7,460 nt of DNA from Burkholderiales bacterium (lineage in GTDB: Bacteria; Pseudomonadota; Gammaproteobacteria; Burkholderiales; Burkholderiaceae_C): NCBI GenBank assembly GCA_947448105.1, contig CANFNE010000123.1, positions 1 through 7,460 of the forward strand, in the 5' to 3' direction. Position 1 is the stretch's first letter; the number at the start of each line of letters is the position of its first letter. Below the pieces are notes generated by a model. The model did not search any database. It saw only the letters and a list, made by a program, of their open reading frames with translations, and was not told the origin of the DNA. A program made the translations under genes and the position numbers. Shown one piece after another: positions 1-6,480 of the stretch.

Positions 1-2
1 AG

Positions 3-1124
3 CGCATCTTTGATGAAGTCATTAAGGGTAGTTCAGCAATTCAAATCAAAAAGGTTCTTGACTCAAACGGAGTGAGCACACGAAGAGCAAAGAATGGATG
101 GTCAATTGGCTCTATCAACGCACTTCTGAAAAACACACACTATTCAGGTTTTTATGTCTTCACTGACAGTAAGTCTGAACAGCAAATTCAAGTTCAATGT
201 CCAAGCATTGTTGATTCCGCATTGTGGTCTCAAGCGCAATACAAGCGTTCTCCGACAGTGCTTCGCAAGACTCAAAAGAATGCTACTGAAAAGCACTTCT
301 ACCTTCTTCGTGACTTGATGTATTGCGCTCACTGTGGTCGTCCTATCAGTGGTCGTATCTTGGCGAGTCGTTCAGAATTTTCATACTATTGCCCTAGTCG
401 TGAGCGACAGTGGGTGAAAGATGGGGGCAGTAAAGCGAAATGGCAGCGAGGGTTAGGCTGTGGATTCACTCGTGCAATGAACATTAAACAAGCTGACGAA
501 GTGATTTGGAAGTACGTGAAATCACTTCATGAAAACTCAAGTATCTTGAAGGAAGAGGTGAGAACTCGCATCTTCAAGGAGAACGGTGTTCAAGTCCGTA
601 GTGAGGCAGAATTCAAAGCACTGCAAGCGAAACTTAAGCATTTGCAGAGAAGACACACAGCATTGAGTGAAACTCTTGGTGATCTTGAGGCAAATAGACT
701 CCTGAAGCAATTGAACGAAGTCAGCTATCAAACAATGACTTTGAGAATTAACAACGAACTCAGAGAGGTTGAGGATCAGTTGGAACAGTTGCGAAATGAA
801 TTTGATGGAGCTACGAACGGACGAAAGTGGATCAGTTGGCTAAAGGCGTTTGGATCTGAAATTGACAATCTAGACAGCAAGTCAAACGCTGAAAAGAAGC
901 AGTACATTGAAGGTCTTGTGAAACGAATTGATGTTCGTTGGAACGAAGATGCACGAGCGCATGAATTGATGCTCACCACACATCTGCCCATCGTCAACGA
1001 TGGAATTACATGGCGTGACAAAGACAAGATTGTGGGCAAGGGGCGCAATGCGATTCGCTACGATGTCCATGAAGGTACCAACAAATCAACGCTGATCTCC
1101 AAAAAAAAAGACGCACGAGGTTAA
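3..1124 (+). CDS. Large serine recombinase, C-terminal part (5' end outside window)
   Basis: The frame is open from the left edge to the TAA at 1122-1124, giving 373 visible residues. The N-terminal catalytic resolvase domain lies outside the window. The visible part starts inside the 'recombinase' DNA-binding domain, with the typical stretch IKKVLDSNGV then WSIGSINALLKNTHYSG. A zinc-ribbon follows, with cysteines at visible residues 108, 111 (CAHC), 130 and 153. After it comes a long charged coiled-coil segment (about residues 200-280) and a short C-terminal domain. This is the architecture of large serine integrases/transposases, which join two attachment sites through a covalent serine intermediate. 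The GTG at 72 is an internal codon, not the start. Base composition and codon use are much more AT-rich than in all following genes, which supports horizontal transfer. Family call is firm; whether it serves a phage, an ICE or a transposon cannot be told from here. Confidence 0.92.
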   Translation, partial: RIFDEVIKGSSAIQIKKVLDSNGVSTRRAKNGWSIGSINALLKNTHYSGFYVFTDSKSEQQIQVQCPSIVDSALWSQAQYKRSPTVLRKTQKNATEKHFYLLRDLMYCAHCGRPISGRILASRSEFSYYCPSRERQWVKDGGSKAKWQRGLGCGFTRAMNIKQADEVIWKYVKSLHENSSILKEEVRTRIFKENGVQVRSEAEFKALQAKLKHLQRRHTALSETLGDLEANRLLKQLNEVSYQTMTLRINNELREVEDQLEQLRNEFDGATNGRKWISWLKAFGSEIDNLDSKSNAEKKQYIEGLVKRIDVRWNEDARAHELMLTTHLPIVNDGITWRDKDKIVGKGRNAIRYDVHEGTNKSTLISKKKDARG

Positions 1125-1213
1125 CTAATTATGAATACAAAAGTTACTCACTTGCAAAACCAGTCTGTCACGGTTGAATAAATCAGCCCACGGCTTTTCC
1201 ACGCCTGCTGCGC
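1125..1213. other. Probable mobile element / host chromosome junction (candidate attachment-site region)
   Basis: Between the recombinase stop and the permease start, composition switches from AT-rich to GC-rich at about 1182-1192. Large serine integrase genes usually lie beside their own attachment site, so the recombined att site is expected here; this is inference. No convincing inverted repeat or core could be defined, because the other end of the element is not in the window. The segment also holds a 16-codon reading frame (ATG 1131 to TAA 1181) with no ribosome binding site, which I do not call as a gene. No terminator hairpin follows the recombinase gene. Confidence 0.45.
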
Positions 1214-1987
1214 ATGCCTTCGCTTGTTTCGCCCGAACTGCTAGAAATGCTGGCCCTGGGCGCCACCCTCGGGTTTGTAGGCGGCTTGTTTGGCATCGGC
1301 GGCGGCATCATCGTTATCCCGCTGCTGGTTCTGGGCTTTGGTCTGGACCAGGCGGTGGCCCAAGGTACCGCCCTGGTCATGATGGTGCCCAACCTCTTGA
1401 TTGCGTGGTGGCGCTACAACCAACGGCACCCCGTGGCCCTGAAAACGGCGGTGCAAATCGGCGTGCTGGCCTGCACCACGACCTGGCTGGTCGCCCATCT
1501 GGCAACACGGCTGCCATCGGATCTGATGCGCATGGTGTTTGCCCTGTTTTTGCTGCTGGTGGCGCTGCGCATGCTGCGGCAAAAGCCTGCAAGCAGCGCC
1601 GCCACAACGACGAAACCGCGCGACCTGCGCTTTATGCCGCTGGTGGGCGTGCTGGGTGGTAGCAGCATGGGCCTTCTGGGTGTGGGCGGCGGGCTGGTTG
1701 CCACGCCGGTGCTCACCGGCTGGTTTGGTCAACGGCAGACGGTTGCCCAAAGCCTGTCCCTGGCCCTGGTGGCGCCAAGCTCCATCATCGCGCTCATGAC
1801 GTACAGCAGCGCGCACCGGGTGGACTGGGCGCTGGGGCTGCCCCTGGCCGCTGGTGGCCTGTTCACGGTATCCGCCGGGGTAGCGCTGGCCCACCGCTTG
1901 CCCGAGCGGCGCATGCGTGTGGCCTTTGCGTCCATGGTGCTGTGCACGGCGCTTTGGATGCTGGTCAAGCCGCTGGTCTTGCAATAG
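1214..1987 (+). CDS. TauE/SafE (TSUP) family membrane permease
   Basis: A 257-residue, very hydrophobic protein with the internal two-fold repeat of the TSUP family. Glycine-rich motif GGLFGIGGGIIV at residues 23-34 recurs as GLLGVGGGL at about 153-161. Roughly eight membrane segments are visible, with a hydrophilic loop (residues ~122-138) between the two halves. TSUP proteins are inner-membrane permeases, with members proposed to export sulfite, sulfoacetate or other sulfur/organic anions or to take up thiosulfate. The substrate cannot be read from this sequence. Length is normal for the family. ATG 1214 is chosen because the frame is closed by a TGA at 1175-1177 and no other standard start lies between. 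There is no Shine-Dalgarno sequence before it. The gene sits directly after the presumed element end, so its native promoter and leader may have been replaced. It converges on the toxin gene with a 41-bp gap and no visible terminator. Confidence 0.9.
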   Translation: MPSLVSPELLEMLALGATLGFVGGLFGIGGGIIVIPLLVLGFGLDQAVAQGTALVMMVPNLLIAWWRYNQRHPVALKTAVQIGVLACTTTWLVAHLATRLPSDLMRMVFALFLLLVALRMLRQKPASSAATTTKPRDLRFMPLVGVLGGSSMGLLGVGGGLVATPVLTGWFGQRQTVAQSLSLALVAPSSIIALMTYSSAHRVDWALGLPLAAGGLFTVSAGVALAHRLPERRMRVAFASMVLCTALWMLVKPLVLQ

Positions 1988-2028
1988 CTGCAGGCCGCAC
2001 CTCTGGCCCGTGGCTGGCGCAACGCTGC

Positions 2029-2454
2029 TTACTGCGTGCCAAAAATGGCCACACCTGCGGCGGCCGCAGCCTTGGCCAAACCAGCGTCAAGGGTTGCCAG
2101 TGGCAGTCCGGTGCGCAGCGCAAGTTCCAGGTAGGCCGCGTCATACGCCGATAGCTTGTAGCGGCGCGCCAGATGCAAGGTGTCGCCCAGGGCGTGCGCC
2201 GCCGTGGCAGGGTCGGTCACGATGTTGAGCCGCCCCAAAAGCGCAATAAAGCGCTGTGAATCGGCTTGCGTCAAAAATCCCTTGGATTCGAGCTTGGCGA
2301 CCACATTGGCCGCTTCAAGCGCCATCAGCGAGGGTACGAGTGCTTGGGTTTCTTTGAGCGCCAGCAAGGTTGCGCTGGCGTAATCGACACCGGCCGGATG
2401 GGTGTCCGGCGCCAGCCAGAGCAGCGCGACCGAGGCGTCCAGTACAAAACTCAT
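2029..2454 (-). CDS. vapC: VapC-like PIN-domain ribonuclease toxin
   Basis: A 141-residue PIN-domain protein, typical length for VapC toxins of type II toxin-antitoxin systems, which cut specific RNAs (tRNA or rRNA in characterised cases) with Mg2+. The conserved acidic residues are all visible: D6 in the opening FVLDAS strand, E47 in LMALEAANV, D105 in LSAYDAAYLELA, and D123 in LATLDAGLAKAA. The active site therefore looks intact. The start codon overlaps the antitoxin stop by 4 bp (ATGA), so translation is probably coupled and the antitoxin is made first. No separate promoter is seen. The target RNA cannot be deduced. Confidence 0.93.
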   Translation of the reverse strand: MSFVLDASVALLWLAPDTHPAGVDYASATLLALKETQALVPSLMALEAANVVAKLESKGFLTQADSQRFIALLGRLNIVTDPATAAHALGDTLHLARRYKLSAYDAAYLELALRTGLPLATLDAGLAKAAAAAGVAIFGTQ

Positions 2455-2696
2455 GACCGGCCTTCGTTGACGAGCGCCTTGATGTCAATGCTGCCCATGG
2501 GCTTGCGGGCCTGTATAAAGGCCAGCAATTCATCGACGGCTTCGACCGCACTCGTGTTGCTGCCGTCGTGTGCGGGCACCAGTTCGGCCACAGCTTCGCC
2601 CCGCAGTGTGATGGTGTATCGATTGCCGGCCTGAACGCCGCGCAACAGTTCTGGCAACTTTGTTTTGGCCTCGTAGGATCCGACTTCGATATTCAT
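2451..2696 (-). CDS. vapB: Phd/YefM-type antitoxin paired with VapC
   Basis: An 81-residue protein beginning MNIEVGSYEAKTKLPELL, the classic Phd/YefM N-terminus that dimerises and binds operator DNA. It continues with YTITLRGEAVAELVP, the following beta-hairpin. The C-terminal part (about residues 50-81, acidic/hydrophobic, VDELLAFIQARK) should be the flexible toxin-binding tail that blocks the PIN active site. A GGAA ribosome binding site lies 6 nt before the ATG. It is first gene of the two-gene operon and probably autorepresses through the palindrome just upstream. The name vapB follows from the VapC partner; by fold it is Phd/YefM rather than AbrB-type. Confidence 0.92.
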   Translation of the reverse strand: MNIEVGSYEAKTKLPELLRGVQAGNRYTITLRGEAVAELVPAHDGSNTSAVEAVDELLAFIQARKPMGSIDIKALVNEGRS

Positions 2697-2716
2697 GGTG
2701 TTTTCCGTTCTTGAGT

Positions 2717-2738
2717 AGACTAGTATATAGACCAGTCT
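2717..2738. promoter_or_regulatory. Imperfect palindrome over the -10 box, likely antitoxin operator
   Basis: Arms AGACT (2717-2721) and AGTCT (2734-2738) bound a 22-bp near-palindrome; 9 of 11 positions pair between the halves. The inner half-sites are ACTAGT (2719-2724) and ACCAGT (2731-2736). It covers the -10 box and part of the spacer, the usual place for autorepression by Phd/YefM antitoxin-toxin complexes. The operator role is inferred from position and symmetry. Confidence 0.6.
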
Positions 2739-2749
2739 TAAAAATTCAA
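2722..2749 (-). promoter_or_regulatory. Candidate sigma70 promoter of the toxin-antitoxin operon
   Basis: On the minus strand, TTGAAT (2749-2744) and TATACT (2727-2722) are separated by 16 bp. This places the start of transcription about 10-15 bp before the antitoxin ribosome binding site. The region is conspicuously AT-rich compared with its surroundings. Confidence 0.6.
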
Positions 2750-2857
2750 GTGGGAAGATGAGGGCGTCATCGTCGAAGTCATGCCTTCACACCGGGTTAT
2801 TTGGCCTTTGACACCGACCACTGGACCAGCAGCCGGACTGAACTGCGCATCGCCCGC

Positions 2858-3745
2858 TCAAGGTCCTTTCAAAACCCCCGCCAAATACTCCATCAGCACC
2901 CCCACCCGGTGCGGGATGTAGCGGTTGCTGGGCAGCACCGCATAAATGCCCAGCGGGGGTGACTCAAACCCGCCCAATATTTCCACCACCTCCTGGCGCG
3001 CCAAAAAGGGTTCCGCCAAAAAATCGGGCTGCAGAGCGATGCCCATGCCCTGCGCCGTGGCCTGTAACAGTGCCACGCCGTTGTTGGCGACGAGGCGCCC
3101 GCGCACCCCAAACTGCTGCACCTGCCCGTCCACCTGGTAGGGCCAGGTGGCGGTGTTGCTGGTCATGGAATACACCAGGCACTCGTGGTGTTGCAGTTGC
3201 GCCGGGTGGCCGGGTTGGCCGTGCTGCGCCAAATAGGCGGGCGCAGCTACGGTCAGCAAGCGGCAGCTGCCGAGCAAGCGCACGATGTCGCCCGGTTGCA
3301 GGTCGGCGGTGATGCGGATGGCCAGGTCCATGCCTTCTTCAATCAGGTTGGCGCGCTGGTCCGAAAAGTTCAGTAGCAGCTCTATGTGCGCCTGCGCTTG
3401 GGCAAAAGCCAGCAAGTGGGGCATGAGCCGCTGCAGGCCAAAGCTCAGTGGCAGCGCCAGGCGGATGCGGCCCCGGGGCACCGCCTTTTCTTCGGTCAGC
3501 GTGGATTCGGCCACGTCTACCAGGTTCAGGATGACGCGGCACTTCTCTAAGTAGGCCGCGCCTGCCGCGGTGATGGTCAGGCTGCGGGTGCTGCGCGTCA
3601 GCAGCTTGGCACCCAGGTGTTTTTCCAGGGCGGCGATCTGGCGCGTCACCGCCGAGCGGGCCACTTGCAGTTGGTCTGCCACGGCGGTAAAGCTGCCGGC
3701 CTCGGCCACCCGCACAAAGGTTTGCATTGCATCGAGTTTGTCCAT
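2858..3745 (-). CDS. LysR-family transcriptional regulator
   Basis: A 295-residue protein with full LysR architecture. An N-terminal winged helix-turn-helix (residues ~1-60, MDKLDAMQTFVRVAEAGSFT then AVADQLQVARSAVTRQIAAL) is followed by a linker helix. The periplasmic-binding-protein-like effector domain spans about 90-290. The N-terminus resembles the AaeR/DhcR/CrgA-like branch, whose members often answer to aromatic or quinone-like compounds; the actual ligand is unknown. It is transcribed divergently from the dioxygenase operon, with 91 bp between the two start codons, so it most likely controls that operon and itself. No good Shine-Dalgarno sequence precedes the ATG, and a palindromic operator reaches the last base of its start codon. 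Start choice is supported by the conserved MDKLDAMQTF opening. Confidence 0.93.
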   Translation of the reverse strand: MDKLDAMQTFVRVAEAGSFTAVADQLQVARSAVTRQIAALEKHLGAKLLTRSTRSLTITAAGAAYLEKCRVILNLVDVAESTLTEEKAVPRGRIRLALPLSFGLQRLMPHLLAFAQAQAHIELLLNFSDQRANLIEEGMDLAIRITADLQPGDIVRLLGSCRLLTVAAPAYLAQHGQPGHPAQLQHHECLVYSMTSNTATWPYQVDGQVQQFGVRGRLVANNGVALLQATAQGMGIALQPDFLAEPFLARQEVVEILGGFESPPLGIYAVLPSNRYIPHRVGVLMEYLAGVLKGP

Positions 3746-3775
3746 TGTTGCTTATTGTGCAACAAGTATTTGTTG
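3745..3775. promoter_or_regulatory. LysR-type operator with three alternating half-sites
   Basis: TTGTTGC (3745-3751) and GCAACAA (3759-3765) form a perfect inverted repeat around a 7-bp spacer. It contains the T-N11-A pattern (T3749, A3761) typical of LysR boxes. CAACAA (3760-3765) then pairs again with TTGTTG (3770-3775) over a 4-bp spacer. The three half-sites thus form overlapping palindromes in the divergent lysR/dioxygenase region. One arm begins at the first base of the lysR start codon. No strong -35/-10 pair for the dioxygenase operon was found, which would fit an activator-dependent promoter. Confidence 0.65.
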
Positions 3776-3836
3776 ATTAGCTACTTTATCTATGGTTCTC
3801 AGGCGCCTACATTCACACCACACGAAAGCACACACC

Positions 3837-4625
3837 ATGCAAAACCTCCGCAACGTCCTCTTTGTCCCCCATGGCGCACCCACGTTCGCCTTGCAGCCGG
3901 GCGCGGCCGGGGCGGCCATGGCGCAGCTCGCGCAGTCTTTTGGTGCGCCGCGCGCCATCGTGGTCGTCAGCCCGCATTGGGAAACTGCGGTGCCCACCGT
4001 GGGTACCGGCACGCAGCTGGAAACCATCCATGACTTTGGCGGTTTCGATTCGCGCCTGTACGAGCTGCGCTATCCCGCTACCGGCTGCCCCGAGGCGGCC
4101 CAGCAGGTGGTGGCGGCCTTGCAGGCGCAGGGCTTTGCGGTACAGCAAGACGCCCAGCGCGGCCTGGACCACGGTGCCTGGATTCCCTTGCGCCAGATGT
4201 TTCCCGACGCCGACATTCCAGTCATCCCCTTGTCGGTGCAAACCCACGCCGGCCCGGAACACGCCTACCGCATCGGCCAGGCGCTCTCCGTTTTGGCCGA
4301 AAAAAACTTCTTGATCGTGGCTTCAGGCAACATTACCCACAACCTGCGCGACTACATGACGGTGCGCATGTCTGGCGGCCAAACCCCGGACTATGTGCAG
4401 GGTTTTGCCGACTGGGTGCACGCGCATCTGGTGGGCAAAGACACCAAGTCGCTGCTCAACTACCGCCAAGCCACTCCCGACGGCGCGCGCGCCCACCCCA
4501 GCGAAGACCATCTTTTGCCTTTGTTTACCGCTCTGGGCGCAGCGGGTGCCGATGCGCAGCCTGCGGCTTTTTACCGTGGCATCAGCGACTACGTGATCGC
4601 CATGGACGGCTACGCCTTTCACTAA
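3837..4625 (+). CDS. Class III extradiol ring-cleavage dioxygenase (LigB/DODA family)
   Basis: A 262-residue protein of the family that includes E. coli YgiD and plant DOPA 4,5-dioxygenase: cytoplasmic non-heme enzymes that open catecholic rings next to the two hydroxyls using O2. Visible signatures are LFVPHGAPT (H12), VVVSPHWET (H47), GLDHGAWIPL (H112), ASGNITHNL (H168) and HPSEDHLLPL (H220, H225). H12, H47 and probably H168/H225 match the positions of metal and catalytic histidines in the family. ATG 3837 is preferred over the in-frame ATG 3792: it gives the usual family N-terminus, while the upstream 15 residues have no family counterpart and would run through the promoter region. The ribosome binding site is weak (GAAAG at 3824-3828). 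It is the first gene of a four-gene operon, 12 bp before the cytochrome gene. The natural substrate is not known. Confidence 0.9.
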   Translation: MQNLRNVLFVPHGAPTFALQPGAAGAAMAQLAQSFGAPRAIVVVSPHWETAVPTVGTGTQLETIHDFGGFDSRLYELRYPATGCPEAAQQVVAALQAQGFAVQQDAQRGLDHGAWIPLRQMFPDADIPVIPLSVQTHAGPEHAYRIGQALSVLAEKNFLIVASGNITHNLRDYMTVRMSGGQTPDYVQGFADWVHAHLVGKDTKSLLNYRQATPDGARAHPSEDHLLPLFTALGAAGADAQPAAFYRGISDYVIAMDGYAFH

Positions 4626-4637
4626 CCGGATACCACC

Positions 4638-5183
4638 ATGAACACGCACTACACCGCTACCGCCAAGGGCCTGCACTGGCTCATGGCGCTCCTGATTTTT
4701 GGCTTGCTGGCATTGGGCTTTTACATGTCGGATTTGCCGCTGTCGCCAGAAAAGCTGCAGTTCTATTCGTGGCACAAATGGGCAGGCGTCACGGTGTTTT
4801 TGCTGGTCTGGCTGCGTTTGCTGTGGCGGCTTACGCACCGGCCACCGGCCTATCCGTCAAGCATGTCGGGCTTGCAGCAGGCGCTGGCGCACACCGGCCA
4901 CCTGGTGCTTTATGTGTTGATGATCGTGATCCCCTTAAGCGGCTGGCTCATGAGTTCGGCCAAGGGCGTGCAGACCGTGTGGTTTGGCGTGCTGCCGCTG
5001 CCGGACCTGATTGGTCGCGACAAAGAATTGGGCAAGCAGCTGGCCGAATTGCACTCGGCGCTGAACATCGGCCTCTTGCTGCTGATAGGCGGCCACGCAG
5101 CGGCGGCACTGTTCCACCACCTGGTGCACAAGGACGACACCCTGCGCCGCATGCTGCCCGTCCGTGCCAATTCCAAAATTTAA
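4638..5183 (+). CDS. Cytochrome b561 (CybB/YceJ-type di-heme membrane protein)
   Basis: A 181-residue protein with four hydrophobic helices. It begins YTATAKGLHWLMALLIFGLL, the common cytochrome b561 opening. Histidines at 13 (GLHW), 46 (SWHKWAG), 139 (ELHSALN) and 153 (GGHAAAA) match the spacing of the four ligands that hold two b-type hemes between helices in E. coli CybB, so heme binding looks intact. This family oxidises ubiquinol in the inner membrane; CybB has been shown to act as a superoxide:ubiquinone oxidoreductase. It lies 12 bp after the dioxygenase and 10 bp before the first YceI gene. The pairing with YceI is the same as in the E. coli yceJ-yceI operon. The C-terminus (HHLVHKDDTLRRML) is cytoplasmic by the positive-inside rule. 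Confidence 0.94.
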   Translation: MNTHYTATAKGLHWLMALLIFGLLALGFYMSDLPLSPEKLQFYSWHKWAGVTVFLLVWLRLLWRLTHRPPAYPSSMSGLQQALAHTGHLVLYVLMIVIPLSGWLMSSAKGVQTVWFGVLPLPDLIGRDKELGKQLAELHSALNIGLLLLIGGHAAAALFHHLVHKDDTLRRMLPVRANSKI

Positions 5184-5193
5184 CGAAACTCCC

Positions 5194-5775
5194 ATGACCC
5201 CTATTTCCAAATTCCTCAGCCGGTCCACCCTGGCATTGACCGCCACCTTGGCGCTGGCCGCCGCCGTGCAGGCCGCGCCTTACCAGGCGGTGCAGCTCGA
5301 CAAGAGCAAGGTGAGCTTTAGCTACAAGCAAATGGGCGTGGGCATGGACGGGCACTTTGCCAAGTTCAGCCCGCAACTCAGCTTTGACCCGGCCAAGCCC
5401 GAGCAAACCAAGGCCAGCATCGAGATTGATCTGGCCAGCATCGACACCGGCTCGGGCGAGGCTGACCAAGAAGTCGTGGGTAAATCGTGGTTCAACACCT
5501 CGGCTTTCCCCAAGGCGGTGTTCGTGGCCAAACAAGTCAAACAGACCGCACCTAATGTGTATGACGTGCTGGGCACGCTCACCATCAAAGGCCATGCCCG
5601 TGACGTGAAATTTGCCATGAAGCATGCCCCCCAAGGCAAGCTAGGTGTCTTGACGGGCAGCTTTACTTTGCAACGCGCCGACTACGCCATTGGCGAAGGC
5701 ATGTGGTCCAAATTCGATGTGGTGGCCAACGACATCTTGGTCAGTTTTCAAATCACCGCTCTCACGGGCAAATAA
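5194..5775 (+). CDS. YceI-family exported lipid-binding protein, copy 1
   Basis: A 193-residue YceI-like lipocalin-fold protein. An N-terminal signal peptide (basic SKFLSR, then a leucine/alanine core, cleavage predicted after VQA at residue 27) sends it to the periplasm. The mature part shows family signatures: a strand opening with LDKSKVSFSY, the SWFNTSAFPKAVF segment, and LTIKGHARDVKF. YceI proteins form a beta-barrel that binds long isoprenoids such as ubiquinone-like molecules. ATG 5194 is chosen because it gives a clean signal peptide; the GTG at 5164 would overlap the cytochrome gene and add ten hydrophilic residues before it. It follows the cytochrome by 10 bp, so it is probably cotranscribed. 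It differs substantially from copy 2, so the pair is an old duplication rather than a recent one. Confidence 0.92.
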   Translation: MTPISKFLSRSTLALTATLALAAAVQAAPYQAVQLDKSKVSFSYKQMGVGMDGHFAKFSPQLSFDPAKPEQTKASIEIDLASIDTGSGEADQEVVGKSWFNTSAFPKAVFVAKQVKQTAPNVYDVLGTLTIKGHARDVKFAMKHAPQGKLGVLTGSFTLQRADYAIGEGMWSKFDVVANDILVSFQITALTGK

Positions 5776-5787
5776 CGTTTTTTTAAC

Positions 5788-5792
5788 AGGAG
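5788..5792 (+). promoter_or_regulatory. Strong ribosome binding site of YceI copy 2
   Basis: AGGAG lies 7 nt before ATG 5800. It is the only strong Shine-Dalgarno sequence in the operon, which suggests that the last gene is the most highly translated. Confidence 0.8.
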
Positions 5793-5799
5793 TAACTTT

Positions 5800-6378
5800 A
5801 TGAAATCATTCAAACACATCAGCGCCGCTTTGGCCTTGGTCACTTTGGCCGCCGGTTCAGCCATGGCCGCACCGGTCAGCTACACGGTGGACGGTTCGCA
5901 CACCTTCCCGCGTTTTTCGTATTCGCATTTTGGCTATTCCACCCAGCTCAGCAGCTTTGGCAAGACCACCGGCACCGTGGTGTTTGACGCCCAGGCCAAG
6001 ACCGGCGCGGTGGACATCGTGATCGACACCACCACCGTCAACACCGGTTTTGCCGACTTCAATGGCCACATCCAGGGCGAAGAGTTCCTGGACACTGCCA
6101 AGTTCCCCAAAGCTACTTTCAAGTCCACCAAAGTGGTGTTTGAAGGCGACAAGCCCGCATCCATCGAAGGCCAGCTCACCATCAAAGGCGTGACCAAGCC
6201 CGTGACCCTGACCGTCACGTCCTTCCAGGCCATGCCCCACCCGATGATGAAAGTGCCCGCCATGGGCGCCAACGCTTTTGTCACCATCAAGCGCAGCGAG
6301 TTCAATGCGGGCAAATACGCACCCTACGTGGGTGACGAGGTGCGCATCGACATCGCGATCGAAGCCCAAGCCAAGTAA
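5800..6378 (+). CDS. YceI-family exported lipid-binding protein, copy 2
   Basis: A 192-residue YceI protein with a signal peptide cleaved after SAMA (residue 23). Mature-domain signatures are clear: YTVDGSHTFPRFSYSHFGYS, the FNGHIQGEEFLDTAKFPKATF segment, QLTIKGVTKPVTLTV, and the C-terminal strand pair with FVTIKRSEFNAGKYAPYVGD then VRIDIAIEA. This copy is closer than copy 1 to the standard YceI pattern. It should act in the periplasm as a carrier or scavenger of isoprenoid/quinone-like lipids. It is the last gene of the operon, 24 bp after copy 1, and is followed by an intrinsic terminator. Confidence 0.95.
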   Translation: MKSFKHISAALALVTLAAGSAMAAPVSYTVDGSHTFPRFSYSHFGYSTQLSSFGKTTGTVVFDAQAKTGAVDIVIDTTTVNTGFADFNGHIQGEEFLDTAKFPKATFKSTKVVFEGDKPASIEGQLTIKGVTKPVTLTVTSFQAMPHPMMKVPAMGANAFVTIKRSEFNAGKYAPYVGDEVRIDIAIEAQAK

Positions 6379-6395
6379 GCACGGGCTTAGGCAAT

Positions 6396-6423
6396 AAAAG
6401 GGGCTGTTTCAGCCCCTTTTTTT
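6396..6423 (+). terminator. Rho-independent terminator of the dioxygenase-b561-YceI operon
   Basis: A perfect 11-bp stem (AAAAGGGGCTG at 6396-6406 with CAGCCCCTTTT at 6410-6420), a TTT loop, and a run of seven T ending at 6423. It lies 17 bp after the stop of YceI copy 2. The A-rich 5' side means it could work weakly in the opposite direction too. Confidence 0.95.
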
Positions 6424-6480
6424 GTGCCGCAACGCGCTCCACAGCGAGGCGGCATCTGGCCTATCGCATAAACTTGCGAA

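Noticed and set aside
1131..1181. 16-codon frame after the recombinase
   Set aside because: No ribosome binding site, too short to judge by composition, and located in the presumed attachment region.
1241..1984. A 247-codon open frame on the minus strand across the TSUP gene
   Set aside because: Its product is rich in Q, H, G and R with no domain or membrane pattern; it is the GC-rich shadow of the permease, which has clear family motifs.
2762..2857. Possible gene remnant between the LysR gene and the antitoxin (frame reading YLAFDTDHWTSSRTELRIAR)
   Set aside because: The short frame looks protein-like but matches no family I recognise, has no start signal and runs antisense into the LysR gene; not enough to call a pseudogene.
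3792..3836. Earlier in-frame ATG giving a 15-residue longer dioxygenase
   Set aside because: The extra residues are basic and have no family counterpart, and they lie in the divergent promoter region; ATG 3837 gives the usual N-terminus.
5164..5193. GTG start for YceI copy 1 overlapping the cytochrome gene
   Set aside because: It would place ten hydrophilic residues before an otherwise standard signal peptide.
4948..5634. A 228-codon minus-strand frame spanning the cytochrome b561/YceI junction
   Set aside because: Low-complexity His/Gly/Arg-rich product antisense to two well-recognised genes; no start context.
5857..6369. A 170-codon minus-strand frame antisense to YceI copy 2
   Set aside because: Mirror frame of a highly biased coding sequence; no motif and no ribosome binding site.
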